Of a stretch of 46,167 nucleotides of DNA, positions 1 to 12,436 are shown piece by piece; position 1 is the first letter of the stretch; each line of letters begins with the position of its first letter. A program made the position numbers and the translations under genes. The notes under the pieces are model-generated. The model did no database searches. It worked only from the letters and a program-made list of their open reading frames with translations, and was not told where the DNA came from. The DNA comes from Parachlorella kessleri (taxonomy: Eukaryota; Chlorophyta; Trebouxiophyceae; Chlorellales; Chlorellaceae). The stretch lies in NCBI GenBank assembly GCA_001598975.1, contig BBXU01000433.1, positions 1 to 46,167 of the forward strand, written 5' to 3'.

Positions 1-170
1 GGGGGGGTAAAGCGGGTAAGGATTAGTCAGTCTTCAACTTTTCCTTGGATCAAACACCAGCGCTCGCGAGCGAGCGTGTGCCACCAATTACACCAATTGC
101 CGTGAATTTTACTGCAATCCTTGTTGGGAGGCTCCACTCGCTGTCATGCAGTTCACAGCGAAGGGCTAAC

Positions 171-3100
171 ATGCCAAGGAGTGTGGCGAGCATCGCGTTC
201 GTGCTGGTGCCGCTCGCACTGGCAACCTTGGCAGCCGCAGCGGGGCAGGAGAAATGGATGGGCTGGTACTTCAAGGACTTTGATCCAGCTGGAGGTAGGT
301 CTCTGGGAATTAGCACTCATTGTCCTCTTTGGTCGGCACTACGAAGGCAGATAGTGCCAAACTGTAATGCCTTGTGCAGTTGAATCCAGCGCACTGGTGA
401 CCACAGACGACTACAAGCTGGCCAGGAACATCTGGTAGGCAGTACTGGTGCCTGCCTAGCTGACGGTCTGGCGTAGTGTGACTGTCACGGCTCCTGCAAG
501 CGTCATGTGCTGCAACCCACAGCTCTGCAGGGTTGAGAGAGTCGGTTTGGCTACTCCCTGTCTGCGCAGGAGCCATGTGACGCGGTTCTACGCGGTGTTG
601 GAAAGCAAGGAGTTTGAGCAGCTTGAGGACGGCTTCACAGATATAACCTTGAGCCAGAACATGCCTGCCACCAAGCTGCCGGTGCGCAGTGCCCCCGCTT
701 TCCTAGCCAACTTAGAGACAGCGTGGGTGAATGGCACCACCCTGTGGCTGGACTACAGCTTCCCGGCCTTCCCGGAGAATGTGGGGCACTGGATGGAGAT
801 GCTGCTGCCCGTGTACAGCCAGCTCAGCCTGGGCAAGTGGAAAGAGCAGCTGCGCGCGGGCGAGGACCTATACATCGGCGCCTGCATCTTTCCCAACCTG
901 CGCAGGGGCCAGGTGCAGGTGAGGTGGGGGGCCCGCCAAGCTGGTGTAGCGTGGATTCTCGGCACAATGCAGGGTACCGAGCCGTACGGAGTCGTATGCA
1001 TATGATGTACGCACTTCGAAATCGCCTTGTGGCCTCTGCTTTGTCTTGGCAAGGAGCTTGATGACTCCCTGCCTGCTGAACTGACAGGGGCCAACCTGTG
1101 GTCATACCGTTGCACCTGCACTTATGCCTGCATTCCATCTGCCACGCTTAGGTGACCTGAGTATGTTCTTACAGCTTCCACTCTGTATCCCAGTCACATG
1201 ACAGGCGGGCACCCATATGCTGACTGGTGCTCAACTTTCATGCTGCGCAGGGGGTGCCCTGGGTGGTGGACATGGTGAAACTGGCGCTGGGCCCTGGGCT
1301 GCCGCCTGGCAAGGAGCTTCCCATTGTTCTGTTTTACGACGAGCTGGAGCAGCTGAATGCCACCATGTGGACGGGGTTTGAGCGCATTCTGTACATCCAG
1401 GACAGGTAAGCGGTAATTTTCAGCCGGACCATTGCAAGCCAACCTGCATCATCGGGCCTGCGGGCTAGTGTAGGAGCGCCATCACAGGGGCTGAAGCCCA
1501 GGGCTATGCCCCGGGAAATACTGATACTCCGCTACGGAGCTATTGAAAACTTCACGTTCCCACCAACCAGCTGATGAATATACACAAATACTTGAAGATA
1601 TTGGAGTTATTTCATCAACACAACTTTTTATACGTATTCTAGCATTATGTTGTACACTTAAAAGGTTATAAACTACTTCTAAACTACTTCAAAACGAATA
1701 ACTCTAGAAGGATAATCTTCGTCGACTAAAACATAAAATTCTTAAAAAAATGGTATTGACTGCCTGCGATCTAGCCTTGCTACTTGCTGATGTGGCCGGC
1801 AGTAAGTTGCATGCAAACCGTAGCCCTTGCTGTCTGCAGGTATACCCACCCCACTGGGCGTAACGGCTTTGCTACCCAGGAGCTAGGGCGGCAGTTCCGG
1901 GACGCTGCATACCGGCATGTGAACTTTAGTCGCCACGACACCTGGGACCAAGGCATCCCGCCACCTACGATAACTTACCTCATGGCCAACGGCGGAGAGC
2001 AGGTCAGCCCCTCACAGCGGATGCCGGCTGCAGACATGACTGGATTGCCCAATGAAGTTCTTGGTTTGCAGTGCCTAGGCTGGCCATACTTACAAACCCA
2101 AGGTGGCCTCCAACAAAAAGGAGTGTGCTGGCTGCTGGCTTGTGGTTGTACACAACCCTTTGCCAGGAAGGAGCATGTGTTCATTCAATGCAGTATTGAT
2201 TGCATCTCCACCATGCCCCGTCTGCCACCCTGCAGGTGGTGAATAACGGTGACATTCTGGCCTCCCTTCAAGACCTCGGCTCAGCTCTGGGTTTCAGAGT
2301 GCGCCCCTACACTGTCACAAGCCAGGCTCCATTCAGCTCCTACGTTGCATCCATGGCTAAAACAGGGGTGCTGGTAGCACGGCATGGGCCCCTGCTAGGC
2401 AATACCATCTTCCTTCCCCCTGGTGGGTGGGGAGATTCGATGGACAAGTGAACGATTGTATGTGGGCTCCAGCAACCCCTGTTCATATGGACCGAGACTT
2501 GGGATGCGGGGCATCGCGGTTGTGCTTGGGTCCTTGCTGGCTTTGTTTCACGCGGTGTTGCACGTGATGGTGATGGTCTTTGTAGGTTGCTGTGCCCTGG
2601 GCAACATCTCCCATCAGCATCTCCGTGCCCTGAAGCTCCCTGACTTCCTGACCACCAGCAGCTGACCACAGCTCCCTGCTGCTGCCGCAGGCGCGCTGGT
2701 GCTGGAGCTGCTTCCCTACAACTGGGAGTGGAAGCGGATTAGCGAGATGTACTACAACATGACACGCAGCCTGGGCGATATACACCACTTTGCCTGGCGG
2801 GCCACCTCGTCGCAGTGGGCCGTGTACAACCCGCCAGAGGATGTCAAGTACTCGCACTGGACCATAGAGGAGTGCTCCAGCAAGTGAGTGGGTGGGGGCT
2901 CCATGTTGCAGTGGGAGGTTGGAAGTTGGGAGGCCCACAAGGCGGTGGGGAGAGGGGGGGGTTGCAGCTTAGGTCAGAGGTCGAGCCCCCCCCTGCAAGC
3001 TTGCAGGGTGGGCACGGCACAGGGCAGCTTAACCACTGGGTGATGGTGAAGTCCACTGCCCAGCAGGCAGGCAGCTTGCAGAGCTATTCCTGTAAGGGCA

Positions 3101-3381
3101 ACTAATCCTAACATCCCGGGTCTCTCATCCTGGGAGTTGCCGCTGCTGGTTGTGGGACCTCAGCTGCGCTCCTCTCCTCCCTGCCATGCAGGTACTGCCT
3201 GGAGGCGCATGCGCGGGCTGGCATGATAGCAGACGTGGGCAGTGTGCATGAGATCCTCCTGGATCTGCTTCCCTCCGTGATGCGGGGCGAGGCTGTGGAT
3301 ACCCTCCGGCCCAGGCGGCCCTGGCCAACAATCAAGCCAGAGGGTGATGGGCACACAGGGCTGTGGTGGGATGTGCAGTAG
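171..3381 (+). CDS. GT61-family glycosyltransferase (DUF563), secretory pathway
   Basis: Eight exons: 171-294, 380-434, 570-918, 1251-1405, 1840-2002, 2236-2422, 2691-2883, 3192-3381; about 471 aa. The start at 171 is an ATG followed by a hydrophobic, Ala/Leu-rich stretch (residues 4-24) that reads as a signal peptide or signal anchor; the in-frame extension upstream lacks an ATG. Family marks are FPENVGHWMEMLLP (about residue 128), the GT61-like block VLVARHGPLLGNTIFLPP ending at residue 344, and directly after it the acidic VLELLPYNWE. In GT61 enzymes this H-G...N...E-L-P region belongs to the nucleotide-sugar site; members transfer xylose, arabinose or GlcNAc to glycans or proteins in the ER/Golgi. 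Donor and acceptor cannot be told from sequence. Intron 4 carries an AT-rich insert (see separate entry). The gene converges on RidA, with 190 bp between stop codons. Family call is fairly sure; substrate unknown. Confidence 0.85.
1490..1755. other. AT-rich insert in GT61 intron 4, candidate organellar DNA
   Basis: This part of intron 4 (1406-1839) is strikingly AT-rich (runs such as ttataaactacttctaaac) in an otherwise GC-rich neighbourhood. Its left edge holds short GC-rich palindromes: agcccagggct near 1496 and ctccgctacggag near 1527. Small GC hairpins in AT-rich spacer are typical of chlorophyte plastid and mitochondrial intergenic DNA. I read it as a possible nuclear copy of organellar DNA. 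No organelle gene is recognisable in it. Confidence 0.4.
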
Positions 3382-3571
3382 GTGCTACTGACAACATGAC
3401 ATAGCCAAATGGCATTTGAATCGAGCACGCCGGAGCCTGACCCGCTTCGTCCCATGCTAGAACAGATGGTTAACTGACCTCGGCACTTTAGCTGACATTG
3501 CTTATTTTTGTGGTGTGCTTGGCAGCAACACCTTCACACTGTAGCTATGGCCTTACACTGCAACACTAGTA

Positions 3572-4852
3572 TCATTGCAATGCAATAGCCTCGATCTCAA
3601 CCAGTGCCCCCAGCGGTAGTCCCTTGACTGCAAAAGTTGCCCTGGCAGGCGGGTTGCTGGGGAAGTACTTTGCTGCAACACAAAAGCGGGAGGCCAACTG
3701 TGGTCACATGCTTGAGATAGGACACAGCGTGAGATGGAGGAAGCCCTATTGTGATGTAATTGCAGGATGCCGGCAGCAAATTAGCGGTGCATGTGGATTC
3801 AACCACCGCTTTCTCCCCCTATCCCCTGGAAGCTGCATGGCACTCACCGTATATTTCATTGACCTCCCCAAAGTAGCTCATATCCGCAAGCAGGATGGTC
3901 GTCTTGACAACCTTGTCCCAAGAAGTGCCAGCTGCCTCAAGGATAGCGCCGATGTTGGTCATGACCTGCACCTCAAAAAAGGCAAGCTGTCTGACCCCTT
4001 CCTGCCACATGCACTTCCATCTAAAAGGCAGCCCTCGTAGCAGGCAACGCCTTGCTTGCTGTTCGCCCTGCCAGGCATACCCTTAACTCCAACCATCATT
4101 GCACACGCCATCATCACCAAAGCAAATACTTTCACAACCCTACTAATCACTGCGGTACACTTGCTGGTTGCGCAAATACCAGCGTTGACATGCCTTCAAC
4201 TTATAAGCGGACAGCAGTGAGTCCACCAGCGTCCCTGGGACACACTTTAAAGAGCCATGCTGGAGTCTTTGCGGCACACCTACAGGAAGGGAGGCTGGTC
4301 CTCCTCTCCTGGGTCAGGCATACAGAATACGGCTGGCTTGCCTGTTCCGTTTGTGTCTTGATATCGTCACCAGCAAAGTTCTTGGTCTGCAGGTGGGGCA
4401 ACTCGTGCGATGCCATTGGCATATAAAGGACGAAGGCATGCACTCTTGGGGGCAGTAAACAACTCGACCCCAGAAGGCTAGCCAAGTTTGCACTTGGTAG
4501 CACCCCGGAAGTCCCACTCACCCCAGGCACGAGTGGGACTTGGCCAGAAATGAAGACCATCCCATTGGCCTTGATTGCTTGGGAGTAAGGCCCAACTGCT
4601 GCAGGTGCTTTGTCAGTACTAACCACCTCCTTGCCTGCATGGCTAGGCGAGACCCCAGTCGCCACATGTCAGTGGACATGCCGGTACGGTGAATCAAGCA
4701 CTATCTTTCTTTAGATTTCATAACAGACCAGCGGCTTGGGTGGCCATCAAGCGCCTAGGAGGGCTGGGGAGTGGGGCTACTCGACGTGCAGCAAAGGCGA
4801 TCCGAGGCAGCGAGGTGACCACTGCGGCGCTTAAACCCAACATCATGGCCAT
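3572..4852 (-). CDS. RIDA: RidA/YjgF/UK114 enamine-imine deaminase, probably organellar
   Basis: Five exons on the minus strand: 4852-4729, 4634-4522, 4386-4342, 3965-3848, 3672-3572; about 166 aa. The core reads [16 protein letters not shown], then [25 protein letters not shown] and the C-terminal [18 protein letters not shown]...VEIEAIA. The Arg in PPARAT (about residue 144) is the carboxylate-binding residue of the family. RidA hydrolyses reactive 2-aminoacrylate and other enamines/imines made by PLP enzymes. The first exon supplies about 40 residues rich in Ala, Arg and Ser and poor in acid, as expected of a transit peptide; plant RidA is plastidial. A second in-frame ATG lies upstream at 4936, so the start is uncertain. 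Intron 3 starts with GC (CAG|GCAAGC), a GC-AG intron. The gene is divergent from importin beta, with 220 bp between start codons. Confidence 0.95.
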
Positions 4853-5072
4853 TGGGAGGAGTTCCAGTTTGATCAGGGCAGCTTGGCCATATATGCGAGC
4901 CCACCTGATTCCTAGCAACGATGGCGGGAAAGCCATTTCCTTGCTTTCCCAAGCTCACATTGAAGGGTTGTTGCGCCTGCGGCTGGATTGCACCGATCAC
5001 CGCTGCTGCACAGCAGCCTCTGTTATACAGCTGGCTTGACTGCTGCGCCTGGCGGCCTGCTGATCAGTGTTG
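4853..5072. promoter_or_regulatory. divergent promoter region RidA / importin beta
   Basis: About 220 bp separate the two start codons (130 bp if RidA starts at 4936). A weak TATA-like ttataca lies near 5021 on the plus strand. Nothing else is recognisable, and promoter function is inferred from gene layout only. Confidence 0.4.
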
Positions 5073-8000
5073 ATGGCGCAGGTTGTTGACCTCACCGCGC
5101 TGCTGCAGTCAGCACAGAGCGCGGATCACAATGTGCGGACACAAGCAGAGCAGCAGTTGAAGCAAGCGCAGGAGAGCCAGTATCCAACCTTTCTGGCCTC
5201 GCTGGCAGCAGAACTGTCAAACATTGACAAGCCTAGCGATACCAGGAGGCTGGCGGGCCTAATCCTCAAAAATGCTCTTGACGCCAAGGAGGAACAGCGC
5301 AAGGTGTGGTATTTGCATGATGTTTAGGCTTCCACATGATCAGTTTTGGTTGTACTGTTCACTGCTGGGACAAGCAGCTTTGCAGGCAACTTATAAAGCC
5401 TGCACCTATTTAAACCTTCAAGCTTACGGGCCTTTCGGCTACCTGCGTGCTGTGCTCTGCAGGCGGCGCTAGTGCAGCAGTGGGTGTCGCTGGACCAGGG
5501 TGTGAAGCAGCAAATCAAGCAGAGCCTGCTGGCCACGCTGGGGGCGCAGGTAGGCTCCTCTTTCCCGCGAACAGTCTCAGTTGTTGGTAGCGACGCTGCT
5601 TATGCTCGCTCTGAAGTGTAACGGAGTATCTCTTCACTGGCAGCAAAGCAGCAAGGGAGTCACAAAGCCTCCCAGCCTCAAACACTGTGTGGAGCTGGTC
5701 CGCCTGCACAGGTGCCTGACGTGCGGCACACTGCGGCGCTGGTGGTTGCCAAGGTGGCGGCCATCGAGATTCCCAAAGCCCAGTGGCCGGAGCTGATCAG
5801 CACGCTGCTGGGAAACATGAACGTGCAGCCGCCGAACCCTGGCCTGCGCACCAGCACCCTTGAGGCGTTGGGCTATGTTTGTGAGGAGCTGGGCAACATG
5901 GACGAGGACTATCTTGAGCAGACAGAGGTCAACAGCATCCTCACAGCTGTTGCCCAAGGCATGCGCAAGGAGGAGCCTAGTGTGGATGTGCGGCATGCGG
6001 CCACTGTTGCGCTGACCAACGCGCTGGAGTTTGCCAGCACCAATTTTGGGAATGACCCCGAGCGCAATTACATCATGCAGATTGTGTGTGAGGGCACCAT
6101 AGCAGGTGAGGTTGTTGCTGTCATGGCGAAATGCAGTGGGTGTGGCAGGAGGTGTGACGAATGAGCTGGGGTTAGCTGTGTGGGGCTGTCAGTTGAGCCA
6201 AGTGCCCCGGAGGACCTGGCTGGCTATAGGATGCTGTTGGTGGCAGCCATGTTATTGGTGCATATCTTGAAGGGTTTGTAGGGCAGGATTTGTTCTGTTT
6301 ATGGCGCTGCATGTCATATCGTGGGTCGCCACATTATGTTGGGTAACTAGGAGTAGAGGGATATCTGGTGGCTGCTACCAAAGCCTTCTTGGCATACCGA
6401 ACATGGCAGCCGCGGTTTGCAGATGCCAGTGATGGACAGACTTTTGATCGCCTTGCTTGTGTCTTGGTGTATTGGGAGGCGTGGTGAGCACTGACAGCAA
6501 AACCCAGCGTACCGAATTGCCTGAGGTCCTGAGCAACTCGCTTTGCTGTGCGTGCTTGCAGATGAGGTTAAGGTTCGGCAGTCCTCCTGGGAGTGCCTGG
6601 TGCGAGTGGCGACCTGCTACTATGAAAAGCTGCCGCCATACATGCAAGACATCTTTGTGCTGAGCCAGCGGGCAGTGAAGCAAGACGATGAGGCGGTCGC
6701 ATTGCAAGCCATTGAGTTCTGGTGTACGATATGCGAGGAAGAGCTGGACAAGGTGGGTAGCTGGCGAGAAGTTGGTGGTGCTGAGGACTGAGGATGGATG
6801 TGGGAGCGGTCAAACATTTTGTAAGGTTGGCTGGGGTCTGGATGCTTTCTGGACGTTTCTTTTGCCTGTGCCGTGTGGTATAGTTTCGTATGTGCTGCTA
6901 CCCTGTTGCTTAGTTGCAGCATATGTGCTGAGCGTTGCTTATCGTGAAGTGGTCGGGGATTGGAAGGGCTTCCCGCCTAGCAACCTTGAAGAGTGCTGCT
7001 ATATCCCCTGCTCTTGGTGAGCCGCGTTCATCACCCAGCTGATACCTCCGGACCTGCTGACCTCTCCATCAATGCTTTACCTATGAGTGAGAAGGTGTCC
7101 ATGCTGGGTCATCATGTCATGCAGGAGGACGAGGCTGATAGCACTGATGTGAACCACCACTTCATCAAGGCAGCGCTGCCACACCTTGTGCCACTGCTGC
7201 TGGAGCAGCTCACCAAGCAGGTGGGTGGAGTCAACCAGAAGAGTCGGTCAGGCTGGACATATTGTTCCGTCTCGTTAATTTGTACCCAACTAGCGTGTCG
7301 TGCCGTCAGATAGTTGCTCTACTGCTCACCAGAGCACGGGGTCATGGCTGTCCGCATGCTTTCTTGCCTGGTTGGCTGGGCGCCTTCCTAACACGGGTAG
7401 GCGCACATGTCCCAGAAGAGGGGCTTGGACGCTGGTCAGACGGTGCCTTGTGGTTGCAGGAGGAGGGCCAAGAAGAGGATGACGGGGCGTGGAACCCCTC
7501 CATGGCAGCCGGCACATGCCTGGGCCTCTGCTCCGCCGTTGTTGGCGACGCCATTGTGCAGCTGGTCATGCCATATGTCCAGGTATGGGGCACCGCTTGA
7601 GTTGGTGTCCGGTGGGACCTGTGCTTGGGGGATGAAAGTGTCCTTGTGGGGGCTCAGTATGGATGTACACGCCAAGTCTGGGTTGATGAAGAAGGGCACA
7701 TGGCAACCAAGCTATGACTACATGAGGGACAAGACCTTGCCGATGATACCCACACGCAGTTTACGTCTTGACTCCTCCCCTCTGCTGTTGCTGCAGTCCA
7801 ACATCCAGAAGCAGGATGGCCCGGAGGCCTGGCGTTTCCGCGAAGCAGCCACCTTTGCCTTTGGCTCCATCCTGGAGGGGCCAACGGTGGAGACACTGGC
7901 ACAGCTGGCGCGGTCGGGGCTGGGCTTCCTGCTGCAGGCGCTCAAGGATGCCAACCCTGCCGTCAAAAACACCACCGCATGGACAGTAGGTGGGTACCTG

Positions 8001-11000
8001 GTGCCTTGTAGGCTGGGACATGCCTGGTGTGTCGGAGGCGGTTGGCGGCAGCGTAATGTTGGCAAGTTGTTAAGAGTGCTGCAGTATCCTGCTGTCACAG
8101 GAATTGTGGCTCTGGTGCCTCTGGCAAGGCAGCCTCTCTTGCTACCTGCCTCCCTGCGCTCGGTCGGAGTACTGGGCCTGTACTGGCGGTCAGCTTGTTT
8201 TGTGACCCCGTCCTCACTCCAGCCGTGTGCTGTCCACCTCCCTTTGCAGGCCGCATCTTTGAGTTTGTGCACGGCGAAGACCTCTCGCCGCCGCTCATTG
8301 ACGCGCAGACGCTGCCGCAGATCATCCAGGTGCTGCTGGAGGCCATCAAGGACCAGCCACACATCGCGGAGAAGGTGGGTGCGGGCGGCTGCCCCTGCCG
8401 CTGTAAAGCCTTGTGTGCAGGAGCAGCAGCGCTGCGGGTGGGGGGCGCACGAGTGAGCCATTGCCTTCCAGCCAATCTTGGGTTGGCGGGGCAGCAGCTT
8501 GGAAGTTTAGCCGGCAAGTTTTAGTGTGGAAGGCGTGAACCGGTAGGCACTGAACAAGGCCATGCGGCCTGCTTGCCCCCATTGCAGGTCTGCTATGCTG
8601 TCAGCCAGCTTGCGGCTGGGTTCCACGAGGCCAGTGGCACCTCCCCCATGTCCCCGTACTTCAAGGATGTGGTCCAGGCCTTGCTGGAGACGGTGGGCGC
8701 GCACTACTGCATGGTGGCTGCTTGCTGGATGGGTGGCAGCTGGTTCCTCACCTGCTTGCTTGACCAACACTTTTCTACACTGTACTGCTTGTATCCTAAG
8801 CCGTCAAGCAGAGCCTCACTTGCTTGAGCCCACCTGTCCAGCTTTGGTTCTGCCCATCAGCGGGAGGTGCACTCTCTAACCCGGTTTCGGCTATTCATCA
8901 TCACTGCAGTTGACATCGCTGTAGTGTTGCCCCTCTGCAGGCAGCCCGGCCGATGGACCTTGCGGAGCAGACGCGGCTGCAGACCCAGGCCTTTGAGGCC
9001 ATCAACGAAGTTGTGCGGTCCTCGGCCACGGATGTGACCCCCATGGTGGTGCAGCTCATCCCGCTCTTTGTGGGCAAGCTTACGGAGACGTGCGCCGTGC
9101 AGCCACAGTCAGCAGAGGCAGCGGAGCGGCAGAGCGAAATCCAGGTGGGTGGTGGGAAGGGGGAAGGAGGAGAGGAGGCAGGGGCAGTTGGGGGATGCTT
9201 GGTCTGGAGTTGCTGGTGTTAGGCTGTACGGTGGCTGCTGACAGGATTGAACAATGAAAATTGCTTGTTCAGCTGGCTGTGGCTGCGCCACAAGCAGCCA
9301 TTTACCATGTGACGACGGACTTATTAAGAGGCAAGAACGTGGGGCCTAGATTTCCTTGGCGGGGCGTGATGCGGCCAGCCTCGGCTGGCTGCAAATGAAC
9401 ACGACTCGAATGCAAATGGGCCCATAATGAGGCGGGCGGGGTTTCGTAGGATGGCGTGGTGCCATGGTGGCGATGCGCGTACATCCTGGTTCCCTGCACT
9501 ACATACAAGCACCAAGCCACTGCTGTCACATCTTGGCGATGCCAGGTACTAGGTACTCCCAGGCTCGCAGGTAAGTATTTGCTTCCGGTTTTAGTGGCTA
9601 ACCTGCCTGGCGTCAATGTTTGGGTGAGCAACTGGCTGATGCCGGTGTGCCCTGCTGTGCGTTGCCGTGCTGGTGCAGGGGCTGCTGTGCGGCGTGATCC
9701 AGGTCATCGTGCAGAAGCTAACGGAGAGCGACGAGGCCAAGGCTGGGGTACTGCAGTATGCCGACCACATCATGGAGGCCCTGCTGCGGGTCTTCGCCTG
9801 CCACAAGGGCAGCGTGCATGAGGAGGCAATGCTGGCAGTTGTGAGTGCAGAAGTATGTATATGGCGCCTTGATGTTTAGGACGAGGGCTCGCTAGAGTGG
9901 TGGCCAAGATGGTGTGCTACAATACTGTCCCTCATTGTCTTTGCGATTTGGGGTGTGCGGCTAAAGCACTTCGCCTCACGTTTGGCGTCTATGACAGAGT
10001 GGTGGGCAGACGGGGACAAACTCTTGTCACTCACGGCACGTGTGTGAGGACTCCTTGCTTGCATTGGCTGCAGGGCGCCATGACCTACGCTTGCGGCCGG
10101 CAGTTTGTCAAGTACATGGACCAGTTCCTGCCCGTGCTGGAGATGGGGTTGCAGCATCACCAGGTATGCGCGCTCGACATCAAGCTGTGCATTTTCCATG
10201 TGTACAGGCAGGTATGCAGCCTCAGCTAGCTTATGGCTACACACTCTTGGATACCACAGGGCAGCCTACCCATCAGAGCAGCGCGTCCCGTATGTGTCAC
10301 CTCCCCAGCTGTTCCAGCTCTGGAAGGTGCAGTTCCGTGCCTGCCTGGGACCCCCAACATGTAATCGGCTGCTGTCTTCCTGCCTGCCTGCCTGCAGGAG
10401 TGGCAGGTGTGCTCCGTTACGGTGGGGGTGCTGGGCGACATCTGCCGCGCGATTGAGGAGCAGGTGCTGCCCTACTGTGACCGCGTGATGCTGCAGCTGG
10501 TCCAGAACCTGCAGTCGCCAGAAGTCCACCGCAACATCAAGCCGCAGATCCTGTCTGCCTTTGGGGACATTGCGCTGGCCATCGGCGACAAGTTTGTGGT
10601 GAGCTGGGAGCGCTGGCCGGGTGGCCTGCATGACACATGGTGCTGGCTGGCAATGCCTGAGCTTGCTCTCTACTCATTGCTGCGGATGGCTGTGATGCAG
10701 CAAGTCATCTGCGGCTGACGGGGTTCAACAGGTCGCACCCATGCTAGTGTATGTTCGCCACTGCACCAATGAAGTTTCCTTCTCTGCCCTTGCAGGTGTA
10801 CCTGCAGCATGTGTTGCACCTGCTGCAGAGCGCCATGGCGCTTAGCGTGCAGCAGATTGGCAACGACGATCTTGCAGAGTACAACAACTCGCTGCGGCAT
10901 GGTGAGTGGCCCTTGGAATGTCTAAGACTTCCCTTCCAGGAGTCTAGTACTGATCTGCCCGGCTGGATAGCAAGCATGTGAGCCTCTGTCTAGTAGGCAG

Positions 11001-11808
11001 CACCACCTAGCTGGCCAGCGCTTCCTCTTGTAGCCACTTGCAAGCCTGCTCGATTGCACTTTGCTCAAGGCACCCGCTACCTGGCACCCTTCGCTAGCAC
11101 CATCTTATGTCCTGCTGCCTGACATCCCTGGGACCTCCTTGCCACCCCCTTCTTGCTGCCTACAGGCCTTCTTGAAGCCTGGTCCGGCATCTTCAACGGC
11201 ATGTCCCGCGAGAAGGCAGACGAAGTCCTCAAGCCTGCCTCACCACACCTTATTGAGTATATCGAGACTATCTACAATGACAAGGTCAACCAGGACGACG
11301 GTGCGTGGGGAGAGGAAGGAAGAGGGAGGGAGGGCTGGCAGCAGTCTGTAGTCTTGCGAGTACCCTAACATTTAGTTGTATGCTGAAACTGGTCACACGT
11401 GTGTTGGATGTGAGGTGTGACATTGCCAGTGAATTCTCAATGAAAGCAGAGCTCCGAGGTTGGAAGAACGAATGGTTGTTAGGGAAAGGAGCATGAGGGG
11501 AGCTTGATTGTCAACCAGTGGGCGAGCTTCTTGGTGATGTTCTGGCGATGCAAAGTAGGCTATCGTGCACATTAAAAAACCCGCTTTAGGCTCACCCACC
11601 CCCTCTTTTGTCTGCGTCTGCAGCGGTCTCCAAGGCAGCTGCCGCACTGCTTGGGGACCTGGCATCCTCAGTGTCTGGCGTGGGCGTGCTGTTCCAGCAG
11701 AAGCCCTACGTGACGGCCTTCCTGCAGCAGTGCTCACAGGACCGGTCCATGGCAGAGACCGCCAAATGGGCCGCTCAGATGGTTCAGAAGGCGATGCACT
11801 CTGGTTGA
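5073..11808 (+). CDS. KPNB1: importin subunit beta-1 (karyopherin beta)
   Basis: Sixteen exons: 5073-5303, 5463-5549, 5712-6105, 6562-6752, 7125-7220, 7460-7582, 7797-7989, 8250-8374, 8588-8692, 8941-9144, 9679-9840, 10074-10163, 10398-10598, 10796-10901, 11166-11300, 11624-11808. The product is about 875 aa, practically the length of human KPNB1 (876). The N-terminus (NVRTQAEQQLKQAQESQY) matches the importin-beta N-terminal Ran-binding region; HEAT repeats follow throughout. Diagnostic stretches are VALQAIEFWCTICEEE, DDGAWNPSMAAGTCLGL (acidic loop plus conserved W-N), EAWRFREAATFAFGSILEGP and VHRNIKPQILSAFGDIALAI. The protein carries importin-alpha/NLS cargo through nuclear pores and releases it on binding RanGTP. 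All splice phases close. The start is the ATG at 5073; the GTG and TTG just upstream are not needed. Very sure. Confidence 0.98.
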
Positions 11809-12436
11809 GAAGCCAGGTGCAGCAGCGGCAGGTCGTAGCAGCAGCAGCAGTAGCAAGCAGTGGTAGTAGCAGCAGGGCGGCAGCGCAGCAGGGGCCAGGC
11901 TTGGCGTGTGTAGCAAGCCTCCGGCAGTAGCCTGCCGGGGCGCACTTCTTTCTAGGCAGCGTGGCAGGTTTTTTTGCTCTCTAGGACTAGGACGTGAGGC
12001 TTTAGAGAGCTTGCAGTGTTTACTTCTTGCTTTCCCCTCAGCATTGTTATGCATGCGTGGTCCCTCCCTGCAGTGCCCCACATGCATGTGCACTGAGGTA
12101 CTACATGCATTCCTTGGCAGCACCACCTGAAATCTACCGGGTGTGCGGGGGGGCGCATCCCAGGTGGGTCCTGCCGGTCACTGGTTGGTTTCTTGAGTGG
12201 TCACACTAGAATTCCTTGCCCCCTCTTTCTCATGGCATCGACCGCTGCCATGACTGTCTTTCGCATATGCATGCACGTTACCATTGCATTGCATTGCATG
12301 TTGTAACACTTACAATCGTCGGGAATGGGTAGGGCACATGGGGTGGCGCACATGAGACTGGCTAGCACTCCCAGCGTCAACACAAACACTACGAAGCCGG
12401 GAATTTGAGCCACCTATCCGACGACGAGCTGCCACT
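11809..12436. other. convergent 3' region importin beta / PLAA
   Basis: This 628-bp spacer lies between two stop codons. Just after the importin stop it is rich in GCAGCA/GTAGCAGCA triplets (about 11818-11895), probably 3' UTR. A short gcattgcattgcattgcat run sits near 12283. The palindromic TGTAA element at 12302-12314 could end both transcripts. No gene seen. Confidence 0.6.
12302..12314. terminator. shared bidirectional polyadenylation signal candidate
   Basis: The sequence TGTAACACTTACA is a perfect inverted repeat: TGTAA on the plus strand (12302-12306) and TGTAA on the minus strand (12314-12310). TGTAA is the chlorophyte poly(A) signal. It lies about 490 nt after the importin-beta stop and about 125 nt after the PLAA stop, so one element could serve both convergent genes. 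Confidence 0.55.

Noticed and set aside
1070..1110. Further reverse copy of the dispersed repeat (gaactgacagggg)
   Set aside because: Only about 12 bases match; the rest of the body is missing.
2423..2665. Hydrophobic 80-codon frame (LALFHAVLHVMVMVFVGCC) as a membrane protein
   Set aside because: It lies wholly in GT61 intron 6, between two exons that join in phase, and begins at the splice donor.
7718..8461. Minus-strand open frame of 247 codons antisense to importin beta
   Set aside because: It covers importin-beta exons 7-8 and introns on the other strand; the composition mirrors the GC-rich coding strand and no domain is visible.
12201..12413. Minus-strand 70-codon frame with a signal-peptide-like start (FVVFVLTLGVLASLMC)
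   Set aside because: It starts with GTG, not ATG, and sits in the PLAA 3' UTR across the poly(A) element; no support for a separate gene.
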